Source: Loktanella sp. UBA3435 (GTDB lineage: Bacteria > Pseudomonadota > Alphaproteobacteria > Rhodobacterales > Rhodobacteraceae). Taken from it: a stretch of 23,298 nucleotides of DNA. The stretch spans positions 49,428-72,725 of the forward strand of contig DFSO01000035.1 in assembly GCA_002378665.1 (NCBI GenBank), in the 5' to 3' direction. Positions 14,308 through 21,896 of the stretch are shown piece after piece. The notes beneath the pieces were generated by a model, which was given only the letters and a program-made list of their open reading frames with translations, ran no database searches and had not been told where the DNA came from. The translations under genes and the position numbers were made by a program. How positions within the stretch are numbered: the first letter of the stretch is position 1; every line of letters begins with the position of its first letter.

Positions 14308-15237
14308 ATGTCCCTGCTGCCATTCATGAAGAAAAAAGAAGCCGCACCCGTCGGTGTTGATCCAAAGGTTGAGGCTTTCCTCAAGGATTACTCCATTGAG
14401 GTGATGCCGCGCACCGCCGAAAAGGTCGAAAGCTTCAAAGAGCTCCTGCCCGCTGGCACACGCGTCTACATCGCCCATATCGAGGGCACGCCGATTGAGG
14501 ATATGGTCGCGACTGCCAAACGCGTCGCTGACGAAGGCTATAAGGTCATGCCGCACTTCCCCGCGCGCATCATCAAAGACGAGGCAACTCTCGCCGACTG
14601 GATCGCTCGTTACCAAGGTGAGGCTGGGGTTGATCAGGCGCTTTTGCTTGCTGGCGGTGTCGCAACCCCGCACGGCAAATTCGACAGCTCTATGCAGCTT
14701 TTGGAAAGCGGCCTGTTCGGCAAGGCAGGTTTCAAGCGTCTGCACGTTGCGGGCCATCCCGAGGGCAACAAAGACATAGACCCTGACGGGTCTGATAAAA
14801 ACGTCATGGATGCGTTGCGCTGGAAGGCGAAATTCGCCGAGACCTCTGACGCACAAATGGCACTTGCCACACAATTTGCCTTCGAGGCAGGCCCGATTAT
14901 CAAATGGGCAGATAGCCTGAAGGCCGCGGGTATCGATATCCCGATCCACATCGGCATCGCAGGTCCTGCCAAGCTTCAGACGTTGATCAAATTCGCCATC
15001 GCTTGCGGCGTTGGCCCATCCCTCAAGGTTCTGCAAAAGCGGGCGATGGATGTGACCAAGCTGCTCTTGCCATACGAGCCAAATCAGATCCTGACAGAGC
15101 TTGCTGCCCATAAGGCTGCGAACCCTGACTTTAACATTACCCATGTGCATTTCTTCCCGCTTGGCGGGATCAAAACGAATGCCACTTGGGCGATTTCCCA
15201 CGGCGGCGCGTCTGCCGTTCCTGCACTTCAATCCTAA
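14308..15237 (+). CDS. Methylenetetrahydrofolate reductase-like protein (divergent MetF)
   Basis: The protein has 309 residues with a TIM-barrel MTHFR-type sequence. YSIEVMPRTAEKVESFKELL (residues 28-47) corresponds to the 'EFFPP' start of MetF and keeps the catalytic glutamate as E31. RLHVAGHPEGN (144-154) matches the conserved VAGYPEGH segment, and HIGIAGPAKLQTLIKFA matches the PGI...L.......G region. Standard MetF reduces 5,10-methylene-THF to 5-methyl-THF with FAD. Here the flavin-tuning RGD of E. coli MetF (D120) aligns with LAGG (114-117), so the conserved Asp appears to be absent. The start has a good CGGAGAA ribosome site. Placed between the 'virulence factor' gene and a methyl-THF methyltransferase gene, it may run as a methyl-THF oxidase in methyl-group catabolism. 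Direction and electron carrier are unknown. Confidence 0.8.
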   Translation: MSLLPFMKKKEAAPVGVDPKVEAFLKDYSIEVMPRTAEKVESFKELLPAGTRVYIAHIEGTPIEDMVATAKRVADEGYKVMPHFPARIIKDEATLADWIARYQGEAGVDQALLLAGGVATPHGKFDSSMQLLESGLFGKAGFKRLHVAGHPEGNKDIDPDGSDKNVMDALRWKAKFAETSDAQMALATQFAFEAGPIIKWADSLKAAGIDIPIHIGIAGPAKLQTLIKFAIACGVGPSLKVLQKRAMDVTKLLLPYEPNQILTELAAHKAANPDFNITHVHFFPLGGIKTNATWAISHGGASAVPALQS

Positions 15238-15247
15238 GGACCGCGCC

Positions 15248-16315
15248 ATGACACGCACCATCGTCGAATCTAAAACCCGCACCACAATCATCGGGTTTGA
15301 CCAACCTTTTGCCGTCATCGGTGAACGGATCAACCCAACAGGTCGTAAGATCCTGAACGAAGAACTTGAGCGCGGCGATTTTTCCCGCGTTGAGGCCGAT
15401 GCGCTTGCGCAAGTGGCCGCTGGCGCGAACATCCTCGACATTAACTCTGGCGCTGTGTTCTCGAACAAAATGGCCGAAGATCCACGCTACGCCGACAACA
15501 ACTTTGTCGAGCCGACGCTGATGATGGAACTGATCAAACACGTGCAAGCCGTGACCGATTGCCCACTGTGCATCGACAGCTCCGTGCCAGGTGCGCTTGA
15601 GAATGGCCTTGCGGCTGCCGAAGGTCGCCCGCTGTTGAACTCGGTGACTGGTGAAGAAGAGCGTATGGAGCTCGTGCTGCCACTGGTTAAGAAGTACAAC
15701 GTACCAGTTGTTGCGATTTCCAACGACGACACCGGCATTTCCGAAGACCCCGACGTTCGTTTTGAAGTGGCAAAAAAGATCGTTCAGCGTGCCGCCGATT
15801 TTGGCATCCCTGCCCACGACATCGTTGTTGACCCGCTGGTTATGCCAATCGGTGCAATGGGCACCGCTGGCTTGCAAGTTTTCGCACTCGTGCGCCGCTT
15901 GCGCGAAGAGCTCGGTGTGAACACGACCTGTGGCGCATCCAACATCTCGTTTGGTTTGCCAAACCGTCACGGCATCAACAACGCGTTTTTGCCAATGGCG
16001 ATGGCTGCAGGGATGACTTCTGCGATCATGAACCCAGTGGCCCTGCCCATTGGCCCCCTCAAGATCGCTGAGAAAAAGCTACAAGTCCTTGAGGCTGGTA
16101 TCATTCTGCCAGAAGATATCGACGACGAAACTTTCGTGACGATCTTTGGTCTCGGCTCCACCCTGCCGCGCGCCGGTAAGGAAATGGAGGCCATCCGCGC
16201 CGCCAACTTCCTCACCAATAACGATGCGGGTGGCGGTGAGTGGATCGGCTTCAACCGCCCTGCAGTAAAAGAAGGCGAAGGCCGCGCACGCACAGGTCGC
16301 AGAACACGTCGTTAA
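15248..16315 (+). CDS. Pterin-binding methyltetrahydrofolate methyltransferase (MtgA/AcsE/MetH-type domain)
   Basis: The protein has 355 residues. Pterin-binding TIM-barrel motifs are clear: FAVIGERINPTGRK (21-34), ANILDINSG (60-68), LCIDSS (107-112), LLNSVTGEEERM (129-140) and VVDPLVMPIG. Related proteins move a methyl group between a corrinoid protein and tetrahydrofolate. It is longer than the single-domain AcsE (about 260 residues), with a C-terminal extension and a very basic tail, RARTGRRTRR. No B12-binding domain is fused and no corrinoid protein is encoded nearby, so the partner must be encoded elsewhere. The start at 15248 has an AAGGA ribosome site 8 bases upstream and begins 10 bases after the MTHFR-like stop; an in-frame ATG at 15101 lies inside that gene and is rejected. 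It is the last gene of the trio. Confidence 0.85.
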   Translation: MTRTIVESKTRTTIIGFDQPFAVIGERINPTGRKILNEELERGDFSRVEADALAQVAAGANILDINSGAVFSNKMAEDPRYADNNFVEPTLMMELIKHVQAVTDCPLCIDSSVPGALENGLAAAEGRPLLNSVTGEEERMELVLPLVKKYNVPVVAISNDDTGISEDPDVRFEVAKKIVQRAADFGIPAHDIVVDPLVMPIGAMGTAGLQVFALVRRLREELGVNTTCGASNISFGLPNRHGINNAFLPMAMAAGMTSAIMNPVALPIGPLKIAEKKLQVLEAGIILPEDIDDETFVTIFGLGSTLPRAGKEMEAIRAANFLTNNDAGGGEWIGFNRPAVKEGEGRARTGRRTRR

Positions 16316-16341
16316 GACTGATTTAACCAAGGTAAAATAGC

Positions 16342-16365
16342 GTCGGGGCATGTATGTGTCCCGAC
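16342..16365 (+). repeat. Inverted repeat spanning the start codon of the small gene
   Basis: GTCGGG at 16342-16347 pairs with CCCGAC at 16360-16365 across a 12-base loop containing the ATG at 16350. It begins 27 bases after the methyltransferase stop codon, so it may also act as a weak 3' end for the folate operon; no T-run follows. Confidence 0.55.
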
Positions 16366-16580
16366 TGCAAAACGCGCCGCAAGGCTGGCTCGATCTGATT
16401 TTCTCCGCAAAATCAGCGCAAAATGGCGGTGTTGTCCGCCGCAATATCTCTTGGGTCGAAAAAGAAATCGGACGGCAAACCTTTGAGAATGCCGTCCGAG
16501 ATCGTGGTTTTCATCTGATCGAAACAGGAAATCAGTTCATCTTCATTTGCCATCGCGGCGAGATCAGGCTCTGCTTTTAG
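16350..16580 (+). CDS. Small conserved-looking protein (about 76 residues), function unknown
   Basis: The 76-residue frame reads WLDLIFSAKSAQNGGVVRR, then a helix WVEKEIGRQTFENAVRDRG, then FHLIETGNQFIFICHRG. This resembles a family of about 75-residue Rhodobacteraceae proteins that I recall from memory, with GGVVRR and a C-terminal RGFHLIE..GQFV..C pattern, often mislabelled phosphoribosylanthranilate isomerase. It is far too short for that enzyme, and I assign no function. The start is uncertain: the ATG at 16350 sits inside a GTCGGG/CCCGAC hairpin with no well-spaced ribosome site, while a GTG at 16356 has GGGG 7 bases upstream. Three inverted repeats lie inside or across the frame, and the 21-bp palindrome begins 3 bases after its stop. 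It is convergent with aglK. Confidence 0.6.
   Translation: MYVSRLQNAPQGWLDLIFSAKSAQNGGVVRRNISWVEKEIGRQTFENAVRDRGFHLIETGNQFIFICHRGEIRLCF
16395..16416 (+). repeat. Perfect 8-bp inverted repeat inside the small gene
   Basis: CTGATTTT (16395-16402), CTCCGC, then AAAATCAG (16409-16416). It encodes the LIFSAKS part of the frame. Confidence 0.55.
16468..16499 (+). repeat. Perfect 10-bp GC-rich inverted repeat inside the small gene
   Basis: TCGGACGGCA (16468-16477) and TGCCGTCCGA (16490-16499) are exact reverse complements across 12 bases. In RNA this would be a stable hairpin inside the reading frame (IGRQT ... NAVRDR). No T-run follows. Confidence 0.7.
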
Positions 16581-16583
16581 TCA

Positions 16584-16604
16584 CCAATTTTCGACGAAAA
16601 TTGG
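16584..16604. repeat. 21-bp perfect palindrome after the small gene (copy 2)
   Basis: CCAATTTTCG, A, CGAAAATTGG: identical in all 21 positions to the element after recA. It begins 3 bases after the TAG of the small plus-strand gene, mirroring the 2-base distance after the recA stop. Confidence 0.9.
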
Positions 16605-16611
16605 AAACCTT

Positions 16612-16632
16612 CGATTTTTCGTCGAAAAATTG
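16612..16632. repeat. Variant palindrome immediately after the aglK stop codon
   Basis: CGATTTTTCG, T, CGAAAAATTG form a 10-bp inverted repeat with one G-T pair. It is related to the 21-bp element but one base different in the T/A run. It lies 4 bases after the aglK stop on the minus strand, so each of the two convergent genes has its own palindrome next to its stop codon. Confidence 0.8.
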
Positions 16633-16636
16633 CGAC

Positions 16637-17728
16637 TTACCGATAGTAGAGCGATTGCCCATTGTGGAAAATCTGCACCTTCGCGGGATCAGCGGTCATA
16701 CGTACAGACGTCCCACGCAAACCTTTGTGAATTCCCTGCAACTTGCCAATGACAGAATCGTTATCTCCAACCTTGTCAAAATACAAAAGCGTGACTTCAC
16801 CCAAGGCCTCTGTAATCTTGACCTTCCCTTCAAAGACGTAGTCTTTACCCGTCGTCGCCACCAAATCCTCTGGCCGCACGCCGATATTAACCTTCAACCC
16901 CTTATCAGCCGCCTGTGTCGGCACCGCAGACTTCGCGACACCCCCGCCATGCAGGGTTATTGTGGTCTCTTTGCCCGTGCCCGTGATCTCACCCGACAGA
17001 ATGTTCATCGCAGGTGAACCAATAAACTGGGCCACAAATTCATTCTCTGGCCGCTCGTAAAGATCAAGCGGTGTGCCAACTTGCGCAATGCCCTTATTGG
17101 CCAAAACTACAATGCGGGTCGCCAGCGTCATCGCCTCAACCTGATCGTGGGTCACATAGATCATCGTGCTTTCTGGCATCGATTCCTTGAGCTGCGCAAT
17201 CTCAATCCGTGTTGCCACGCGCAACGCTGCATCTAGGTTCGAAAGCGGCTCGTCAAACAGATAGACCTTCGGATCACGCACAATCGAACGGCCAATCGCA
17301 ACACGCTGCCGCTGACCACCAGAAAGCGCCTTTGGCAAACGATCCAAATACTCATCAAGCTGCAAAATCTTGGCAGCACGGTTCACCGCCTCGTCAATCT
17401 CTGCTGGTGTTTTCTTCGCCAGCTTCAACGCAAACGACATGTTCTCGCGGACCGTCATATGCGGGTATAGCGCGTAGGATTGGAACACCATCGCAATGCC
17501 GCGTTGCGCAGGCGGCACGTCATTCACGACCTGCCCGTCAATCTGCAACTCGCCGCCAGTGATCTTTTCCAGACCCGCGATCATGCGCAAAAGCGTCGAT
17601 TTCCCGCAACCGGACGGGCCAACAAACACGATCAATTCGCCCTTTTTGATATCAAGGTTGATATCTTTAAGCACCTCAACCGTGCCGCCATATGTCTTTG
17701 CAACATGGGTCAGTTTCACATCAGCCAT
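16637..17728 (-). CDS. aglK: Alpha-glucoside ABC transporter ATP-binding protein
   Basis: The protein has 363 residues, normal for MalK/UgpC-type ATPases. Motifs are Walker A GPSGCGKST (37-45), Q-loop VFQSYALYPHMTV (Q83), signature LSGGQRQRVAIGR (135-147), Walker B VYLFDEPLSNLDA (155-167) and the switch histidine H194 in YVTHDQVEAMT. A C-terminal regulatory TOBE domain follows, with GVRPEDL near residue 290. A dimer powers sugar import from the cytoplasmic face of the AglF-AglG permease. The start has GGGGAG about 9 bases upstream and follows aglA by 30 bases. As the last gene of aglEFGAK and near-identical in type to other CUT1 ATPases, it could also serve other sugar porters. The palindrome at 16612-16632 follows its stop codon. 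Confidence 0.93.
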   Translation of the reverse strand: MADVKLTHVAKTYGGTVEVLKDINLDIKKGELIVFVGPSGCGKSTLLRMIAGLEKITGGELQIDGQVVNDVPPAQRGIAMVFQSYALYPHMTVRENMSFALKLAKKTPAEIDEAVNRAAKILQLDEYLDRLPKALSGGQRQRVAIGRSIVRDPKVYLFDEPLSNLDAALRVATRIEIAQLKESMPESTMIYVTHDQVEAMTLATRIVVLANKGIAQVGTPLDLYERPENEFVAQFIGSPAMNILSGEITGTGKETTITLHGGGVAKSAVPTQAADKGLKVNIGVRPEDLVATTGKDYVFEGKVKITEALGEVTLLYFDKVGDNDSVIGKLQGIHKGLRGTSVRMTADPAKVQIFHNGQSLYYR

Positions 17729-17758
17729 CGTCCGTCTCCCCTATAATTCAATGCCCTT

Positions 17759-19414
17759 TCAGGCCTTGCGTGTCGCAATACAAACTTGCCAAGCGTCCAG
17801 TTTCACACGTCCACTTGCGATATCCTGTGCACCACCAATGTCGGCGGCAATTGCTGTCCAATCGCCCTTTGGCATGGCAACATCGCCGAGGTCATCACCC
17901 ACGTTGAACGCGCAGAAAATCTCGGCCCCTTCAAAGCTACGCGTGAAATAAACAATGTTTCCAGCGGCTTGTAGTGGGGTATGTTCGCCAACCGACAAAG
18001 CCTTGTGCGCATGGCGCAGTGCAATCGCGCGGCGGTAATGATGGATCAAAGCCGAAGGGTCAGCCTCTTCTGCGGCCACCGAACGGCCGAGATGTGCGCT
18101 CGATACAGGCAACCAAGGTTTCCCGTCAGAAAAGCCACCATTGGCGTTATCGCTCTCCCAGACCATCGGTGTGCGGCACCCATCACGGCCCTTAAACTCA
18201 GGCCAGAACTCGATGCCGTAAGGGTCTTGCAGGTCTTCAAACGCGACCTCACCCTCAGGCAGGCCAAGTTCCTCGCCCTGATAAATACAGACCGAGCCAC
18301 GCAAACACATCATCAGCGTCGTGAACATACGTTGCGCTGCGTCCGACAGGTTCCAACGTGTCGTGTGACGCACCACATCGTGGTTGGAAAACGCCCAGCA
18401 GGCCCAGCCATCGGCGGCGACCTGATCGACACGCGCCATCACCTCGGCAATCCGCTTTGGCGTGGGTTGCTCTGGTGACAGGAACTCAAACGCATAGCAC
18501 ATCTGCATCAGATCATCGCCAGCGGTATATTCGCCCATGATCTCTAGCCCACGTTGTGCGTCGCCAACTTCGCCCACGGCAGCCGCGCCAAAAGGCTCCA
18601 TCACGGCCCGCAATTTGCGCAGAAAATCGAGGTTCTCAGGGCGGTTCTTGGAATAGATATGTTCTTGGTGGTTATACGGATTCACGGCAGGTGCCGTGTC
18701 CGCATTACGCAATTCTTTGGGCAATGCGGGGTTATCGCGCAGCTGTTGGTCGTGGGTGTAAAAGTTGATCGTGTCCAAACGGAACCCGTCAACGCCCCGC
18801 TCCAGCCAGAAATTCGCAACATCTAAAAGCGCGTCTTGCACGGCAGGACAATGGAAGTTGAGATCAGGCTGCGTCGTCAGGAAGTTATGTAAGAAATACT
18901 GCTCGCGGCGGGTATCCCACTGCCACGCAGAGCCGCCAAAAATCGACAGCCAGTTGTTGGGTGGCGTGCCGTCCGGCTTTGGTTCTGACCAGACATACCA
19001 ATCGGCCTTGGCGTTATCACGGCTGGCACGGCTCTCAACAAACCACGGATGCTCCGCACTCGTATGGCTCAAGACCAGATCAATCAGGATACGAATGCCG
19101 AGCTTATGGGCGGTCTCGATCAGACGGTCGAAATCAGACAGCGTGCCAAACATCGGGTCGACGTCGCAATAATCACTGACGTCATAACCAAAGTCTTTCA
19201 TCGGAGAGGTAAAGAACGGCGAGATCCAGATCGCATCCACGCCAAGCGTCGCGATATAGGGCAAACGCTGCACAATGCCCGCAAGATCGCCAATGCCGTC
19301 GCCGGTGCTGTCTTGGTAACTGCGCGGATAAATCTGATAGATGACGGCACCGCGCCACCAATCTTTATCTGTCGTGTTACCCTCAATCGGCGCTTTCGCC
19401 ATCGCATTCGTCAT
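17759..19414 (-). CDS. aglA: Alpha-glucosidase, GH13 family
   Basis: The protein has 551 residues from the chosen start. The GH13 (beta/alpha)8 barrel begins at WWRGAVIYQIYPRSYQD. The four conserved regions are present: I, DLVLSHTSAEHPWF (112-125); II, GFRLDTINF with nucleophile D214; III, AAVGEVGD with acid/base E282; IV, FSNHDVVRH with transition-state stabiliser D346. There is no signal peptide, so it should hydrolyse imported sucrose, maltose or similar alpha-glucosides in the cytoplasm. The frame extends 44 codons upstream into aglG, but the ATG at 19414 has an AGGAAA ribosome site 8 bases away; an ATG at 19402 is a lesser alternative. It sits between the permease gene aglG (10-base gap) and aglK, so hydrolysis is encoded together with uptake. 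Confidence 0.95.
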   Translation of the reverse strand: MTNAMAKAPIEGNTTDKDWWRGAVIYQIYPRSYQDSTGDGIGDLAGIVQRLPYIATLGVDAIWISPFFTSPMKDFGYDVSDYCDVDPMFGTLSDFDRLIETAHKLGIRILIDLVLSHTSAEHPWFVESRASRDNAKADWYVWSEPKPDGTPPNNWLSIFGGSAWQWDTRREQYFLHNFLTTQPDLNFHCPAVQDALLDVANFWLERGVDGFRLDTINFYTHDQQLRDNPALPKELRNADTAPAVNPYNHQEHIYSKNRPENLDFLRKLRAVMEPFGAAAVGEVGDAQRGLEIMGEYTAGDDLMQMCYAFEFLSPEQPTPKRIAEVMARVDQVAADGWACWAFSNHDVVRHTTRWNLSDAAQRMFTTLMMCLRGSVCIYQGEELGLPEGEVAFEDLQDPYGIEFWPEFKGRDGCRTPMVWESDNANGGFSDGKPWLPVSSAHLGRSVAAEEADPSALIHHYRRAIALRHAHKALSVGEHTPLQAAGNIVYFTRSFEGAEIFCAFNVGDDLGDVAMPKGDWTAIAADIGGAQDIASGRVKLDAWQVCIATRKA

Positions 19415-19424
19415 CGTCAATTTC

Positions 19425-20579
19425 CTACTTAACAGAGCCGGCCAACAGGCCGCGCACGAGATATTTTTGCATCGCGAAGAACACCGCGAGAGGCACCGCA
19501 ATAGAGACAAAAGCGGCAGTCGCCAAAATCTCCCAGTTGCCGCCACGCGTGCCCAAAAGCTCTACGATTTGGTTTGTCATCACGGTGGTTTGTCCCGTGC
19601 TATCGATCAAGAACACCTTTGCCACCAACAGGTCATTCCACGTCCAAAGGAACTGGAAAATCGCAAAAGATGCGAGGGCTGGGAAAGACAGCGGCAAGAC
19701 GATCTTGGTGAAAATCTGGAAATCTGTCGCACCGTCGACCTTGGCATTCTCGATGATATCACGCGGCAGGCCGACCATATAGTTGCGCAACAGATAAATA
19801 GCTAACGGCAGGCCAAATCCGGTATGTGCGAGCCAAACACCTAAATACCCCTTCCCAATCCCGATATTCAGGTGAAAGCGCAGAAGCGGAATAAGCGCCA
19901 ATTGCAGTGGCACCACAAGCAGGCCCACGACAACAGCCACCAAAATCGCACGGCCCGGAAAATCCATCCACGCCAGCGCATAGGCCGCAAAGGCCGCGAT
20001 CACGATGGGGATAATGGTCGCAGGAATTGTCACCGTTAGCGTGTTGAAAAATGCCTTCGCCATGCCCTCGATATTATTGGGGTCAAAAAGCATCGAGCGA
20101 TAGTTATCGAGCGTAAATTCAGGCGGCGTTTCCGCTGTCGCAAACACGCGCTGCCCCCTGCCCGTCATCTCTGTCGGACTGGTCAAAACGTAATCACCAT
20201 TCGCCTGCACCGTGATCACCTGACCGTCACCAAGCTCAGCACTATCGCCCGCGACGTGGGTGTCAATCTCGCGTGAATTCACCCCCCAAGCACCAATCTC
20301 AGCCTTGCCAGCCTCGCCGTAAAGGTTGCCACGGATCACATAGGTTCCGTTCTCCAACACCTGCACGCCATCGTCATCAGGGTCAGCGGCACGCAGCACG
20401 ACGTTTTGCTCGGTGTTGAACAACGACTGCCACCAGCCATTGGATGAAATCTGATCTGCCGTGCGGAACGACGATACAAACAAGCCTGCGGTCGGGAACA
20501 CCCAAAGCATCACCAAGAGTGCGACCGAGATATTGACAGCCCAGCTCAGGCCCGACTTTTTGCCAGCAATGTTATCCAT
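19425..20579 (-). CDS. aglG: Alpha-glucoside ABC transporter permease AglG
   Basis: This 384-residue inner-membrane permease has six predicted helices (about 15-37, 178-202, 211-233, 247-264, 300-316 and 352-372). The coupling loop ENAKVDGATDFQIFTKIVLPL (277-297) matches the EAA motif that contacts the ATPase. Residues 38-177 between the first two helices form an unusually large periplasmic loop, rich in Asp, Gly and Thr, probably beta-structured (GVQVLENGTYVIRGNLYG; VITVQANGDYVLTSP). Typical MalG-type permeases have about 280-300 residues. As I recall, rhizobial AglG proteins are similarly long, so this is a family trait rather than a fusion artefact. Its ATG overlaps the aglF stop by one base (TGATG), indicating tight translational coupling. 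It should pair with AglF to form the channel. Confidence 0.92.
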   Translation of the reverse strand: MDNIAGKKSGLSWAVNISVALLVMLWVFPTAGLFVSSFRTADQISSNGWWQSLFNTEQNVVLRAADPDDDGVQVLENGTYVIRGNLYGEAGKAEIGAWGVNSREIDTHVAGDSAELGDGQVITVQANGDYVLTSPTEMTGRGQRVFATAETPPEFTLDNYRSMLFDPNNIEGMAKAFFNTLTVTIPATIIPIVIAAFAAYALAWMDFPGRAILVAVVVGLLVVPLQLALIPLLRFHLNIGIGKGYLGVWLAHTGFGLPLAIYLLRNYMVGLPRDIIENAKVDGATDFQIFTKIVLPLSFPALASFAIFQFLWTWNDLLVAKVFLIDSTGQTTVMTNQIVELLGTRGGNWEILATAAFVSIAVPLAVFFAMQKYLVRGLLAGSVK

Positions 20580-21814
20580 CAGCGCATCTCCTTACGGACG
20601 TTCCAGACGTTCCAGACCAAAATCGGTGACACCAGCAACATGATGATAATCGCCGCCGCAGAGCCCACGCCCCAATCGTTGGCCACGAACAATTGCGCAT
20701 ACATATAGTTGGCCAAAACTTGGGTTTCCCATTGGCCGTTGGTCATCGCGAACACGATGTCAAAGACCCTCAGAACCGTCAGTGTGATCGTCGTCCAGAC
20801 TACCACGATGGTACCCGCGATCTGCGGCATTTTGATTTTGAAAAACACCTGAAACACATTGGCACCATCCACGATGGCCGCCTCAATGGTTTCCTCTGGC
20901 ACACCGCGCAGGGCCGCCGACAAGATTACCATGGCAAAGCCTGTCTGGATCCAGATCAGCACCACCATCAACAGGATCGAGTTCCAAGTCGGCGTCGTCA
21001 GCCACGTTTGCGGCACGCCATATGGGAAATCAAAGGTGAACAAACCGAAGAACCCTTTGAGGCCGATGATCACAGCCACCAGACAAAGCGACACAAGACC
21101 AGCTGATGCAATCGACGCAAAAACACTGCCCTGCTTATGCGAAGGTGCCAGCCGCTTGCGCGCAATATTATAGCCGACATAGGCCAAAGCCGCGACAAAA
21201 CACGCGACCAAAGCCGCAGGGATCAGCCGCAAAATCAGGAACGACCCGACCCCACCGTTGAACTGCAACCAGACCGCGTTCAGCACACCAATCTGGTTGG
21301 TATCCACAGGGCGCGTGTCATAGATCAGCTTGAAGATCACCGAAGCGCCCACAAAAGAGATCGCCATTGGCATAAAGATCAGCGACTTGGCAAAGTTGCC
21401 CCATTTGATCCGGTCCGTCAGTTGTGCGGCCAGCAGACCAAACGCAGTCGACGCAGCAGGCACAATGATCAGCCACAGGATATTGTTGTTCATGGCTTCC
21501 CAGAACTTCGGCTGGGCAAACATCTGGCGATAATTATCAAACCCGACAAAGGCATTGCCAGCATCGCGGTCTGTCATCGAATACCACAGCGTCGCGAATA
21601 CGGGATAAACGAGGTAAAGCCCCAAAGCGATCATAGCGGGCAGCAAGAATAGCCACGGGCGAACCATATTGGCGCGGTTGATATTGCGACCAGCGTTCTT
21701 ACCCGTTGCGGGGAACAGCACTTTGTCGAGAAATTGGTTCGAGAAGTAGAAGTAGCCGATACAGCCACTTACGCCGATCAAAATGGTCAGCAGACCTTGT
21801 AATGCAGGTGACAT
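20579..21814 (-). CDS. aglF: Alpha-glucoside ABC transporter permease AglF
   Basis: This 411-residue permease has an EAA loop, EAAIVDGANVFQVFFKIKMP (311-330). Nine or so hydrophobic segments can be drawn (about 5-25, 53-76, 112-131, 144-164, 191-216, 235-259, 279-301, 334-356 and 385-405). Most CUT1 permeases of this type have about 290-340 residues. The extra length is an N-terminal helix with a 25-residue linker, plus a segment at 180-275 containing two hydrophobic stretches between the ordinary helices. The C-terminal part is canonical. The ATG at 21814 follows a GGGGAGGGG ribosome site. An 82-base gap with a strong hairpin separates it from aglE. The overlap with aglG and the operon position leave little doubt about its role; the insert's purpose is unknown. 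Confidence 0.92.
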   Translation of the reverse strand: MSPALQGLLTILIGVSGCIGYFYFSNQFLDKVLFPATGKNAGRNINRANMVRPWLFLLPAMIALGLYLVYPVFATLWYSMTDRDAGNAFVGFDNYRQMFAQPKFWEAMNNNILWLIIVPAASTAFGLLAAQLTDRIKWGNFAKSLIFMPMAISFVGASVIFKLIYDTRPVDTNQIGVLNAVWLQFNGGVGSFLILRLIPAALVACFVAALAYVGYNIARKRLAPSHKQGSVFASIASAGLVSLCLVAVIIGLKGFFGLFTFDFPYGVPQTWLTTPTWNSILLMVVLIWIQTGFAMVILSAALRGVPEETIEAAIVDGANVFQVFFKIKMPQIAGTIVVVWTTITLTVLRVFDIVFAMTNGQWETQVLANYMYAQLFVANDWGVGSAAAIIIMLLVSPILVWNVWNVRKEMR

Positions 21815-21847
21815 AGACTTCCCCTCCCCAAGAAATCAGATTTGTGA

Positions 21848-21875
21848 AGGGCCGCCCGACGGATCAGGCGGCCCT
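21848..21875 (-). promoter_or_regulatory. Intercistronic stem-loop between aglE and aglF
   Basis: AGGGCCGCC (21848-21856) and GGCGGCCCT (21867-21875) are perfect 9-bp arms around a 10-base loop, 21 bases after the aglE stop codon on the minus strand. There is no strong T-run. Such hairpins after a binding-protein gene typically protect the upstream mRNA and lower expression of the downstream permeases. Confidence 0.75.
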
Positions 21876-21896
21876 CTGTTTAAGAAGCGTTACCGC

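Noticed and set aside
14290..15468. 392-codon minus-strand frame opposite the MTHFR-like gene
   Set aside because: It spans two intact plus-strand genes and their junction, with no domain; it is a shadow frame.
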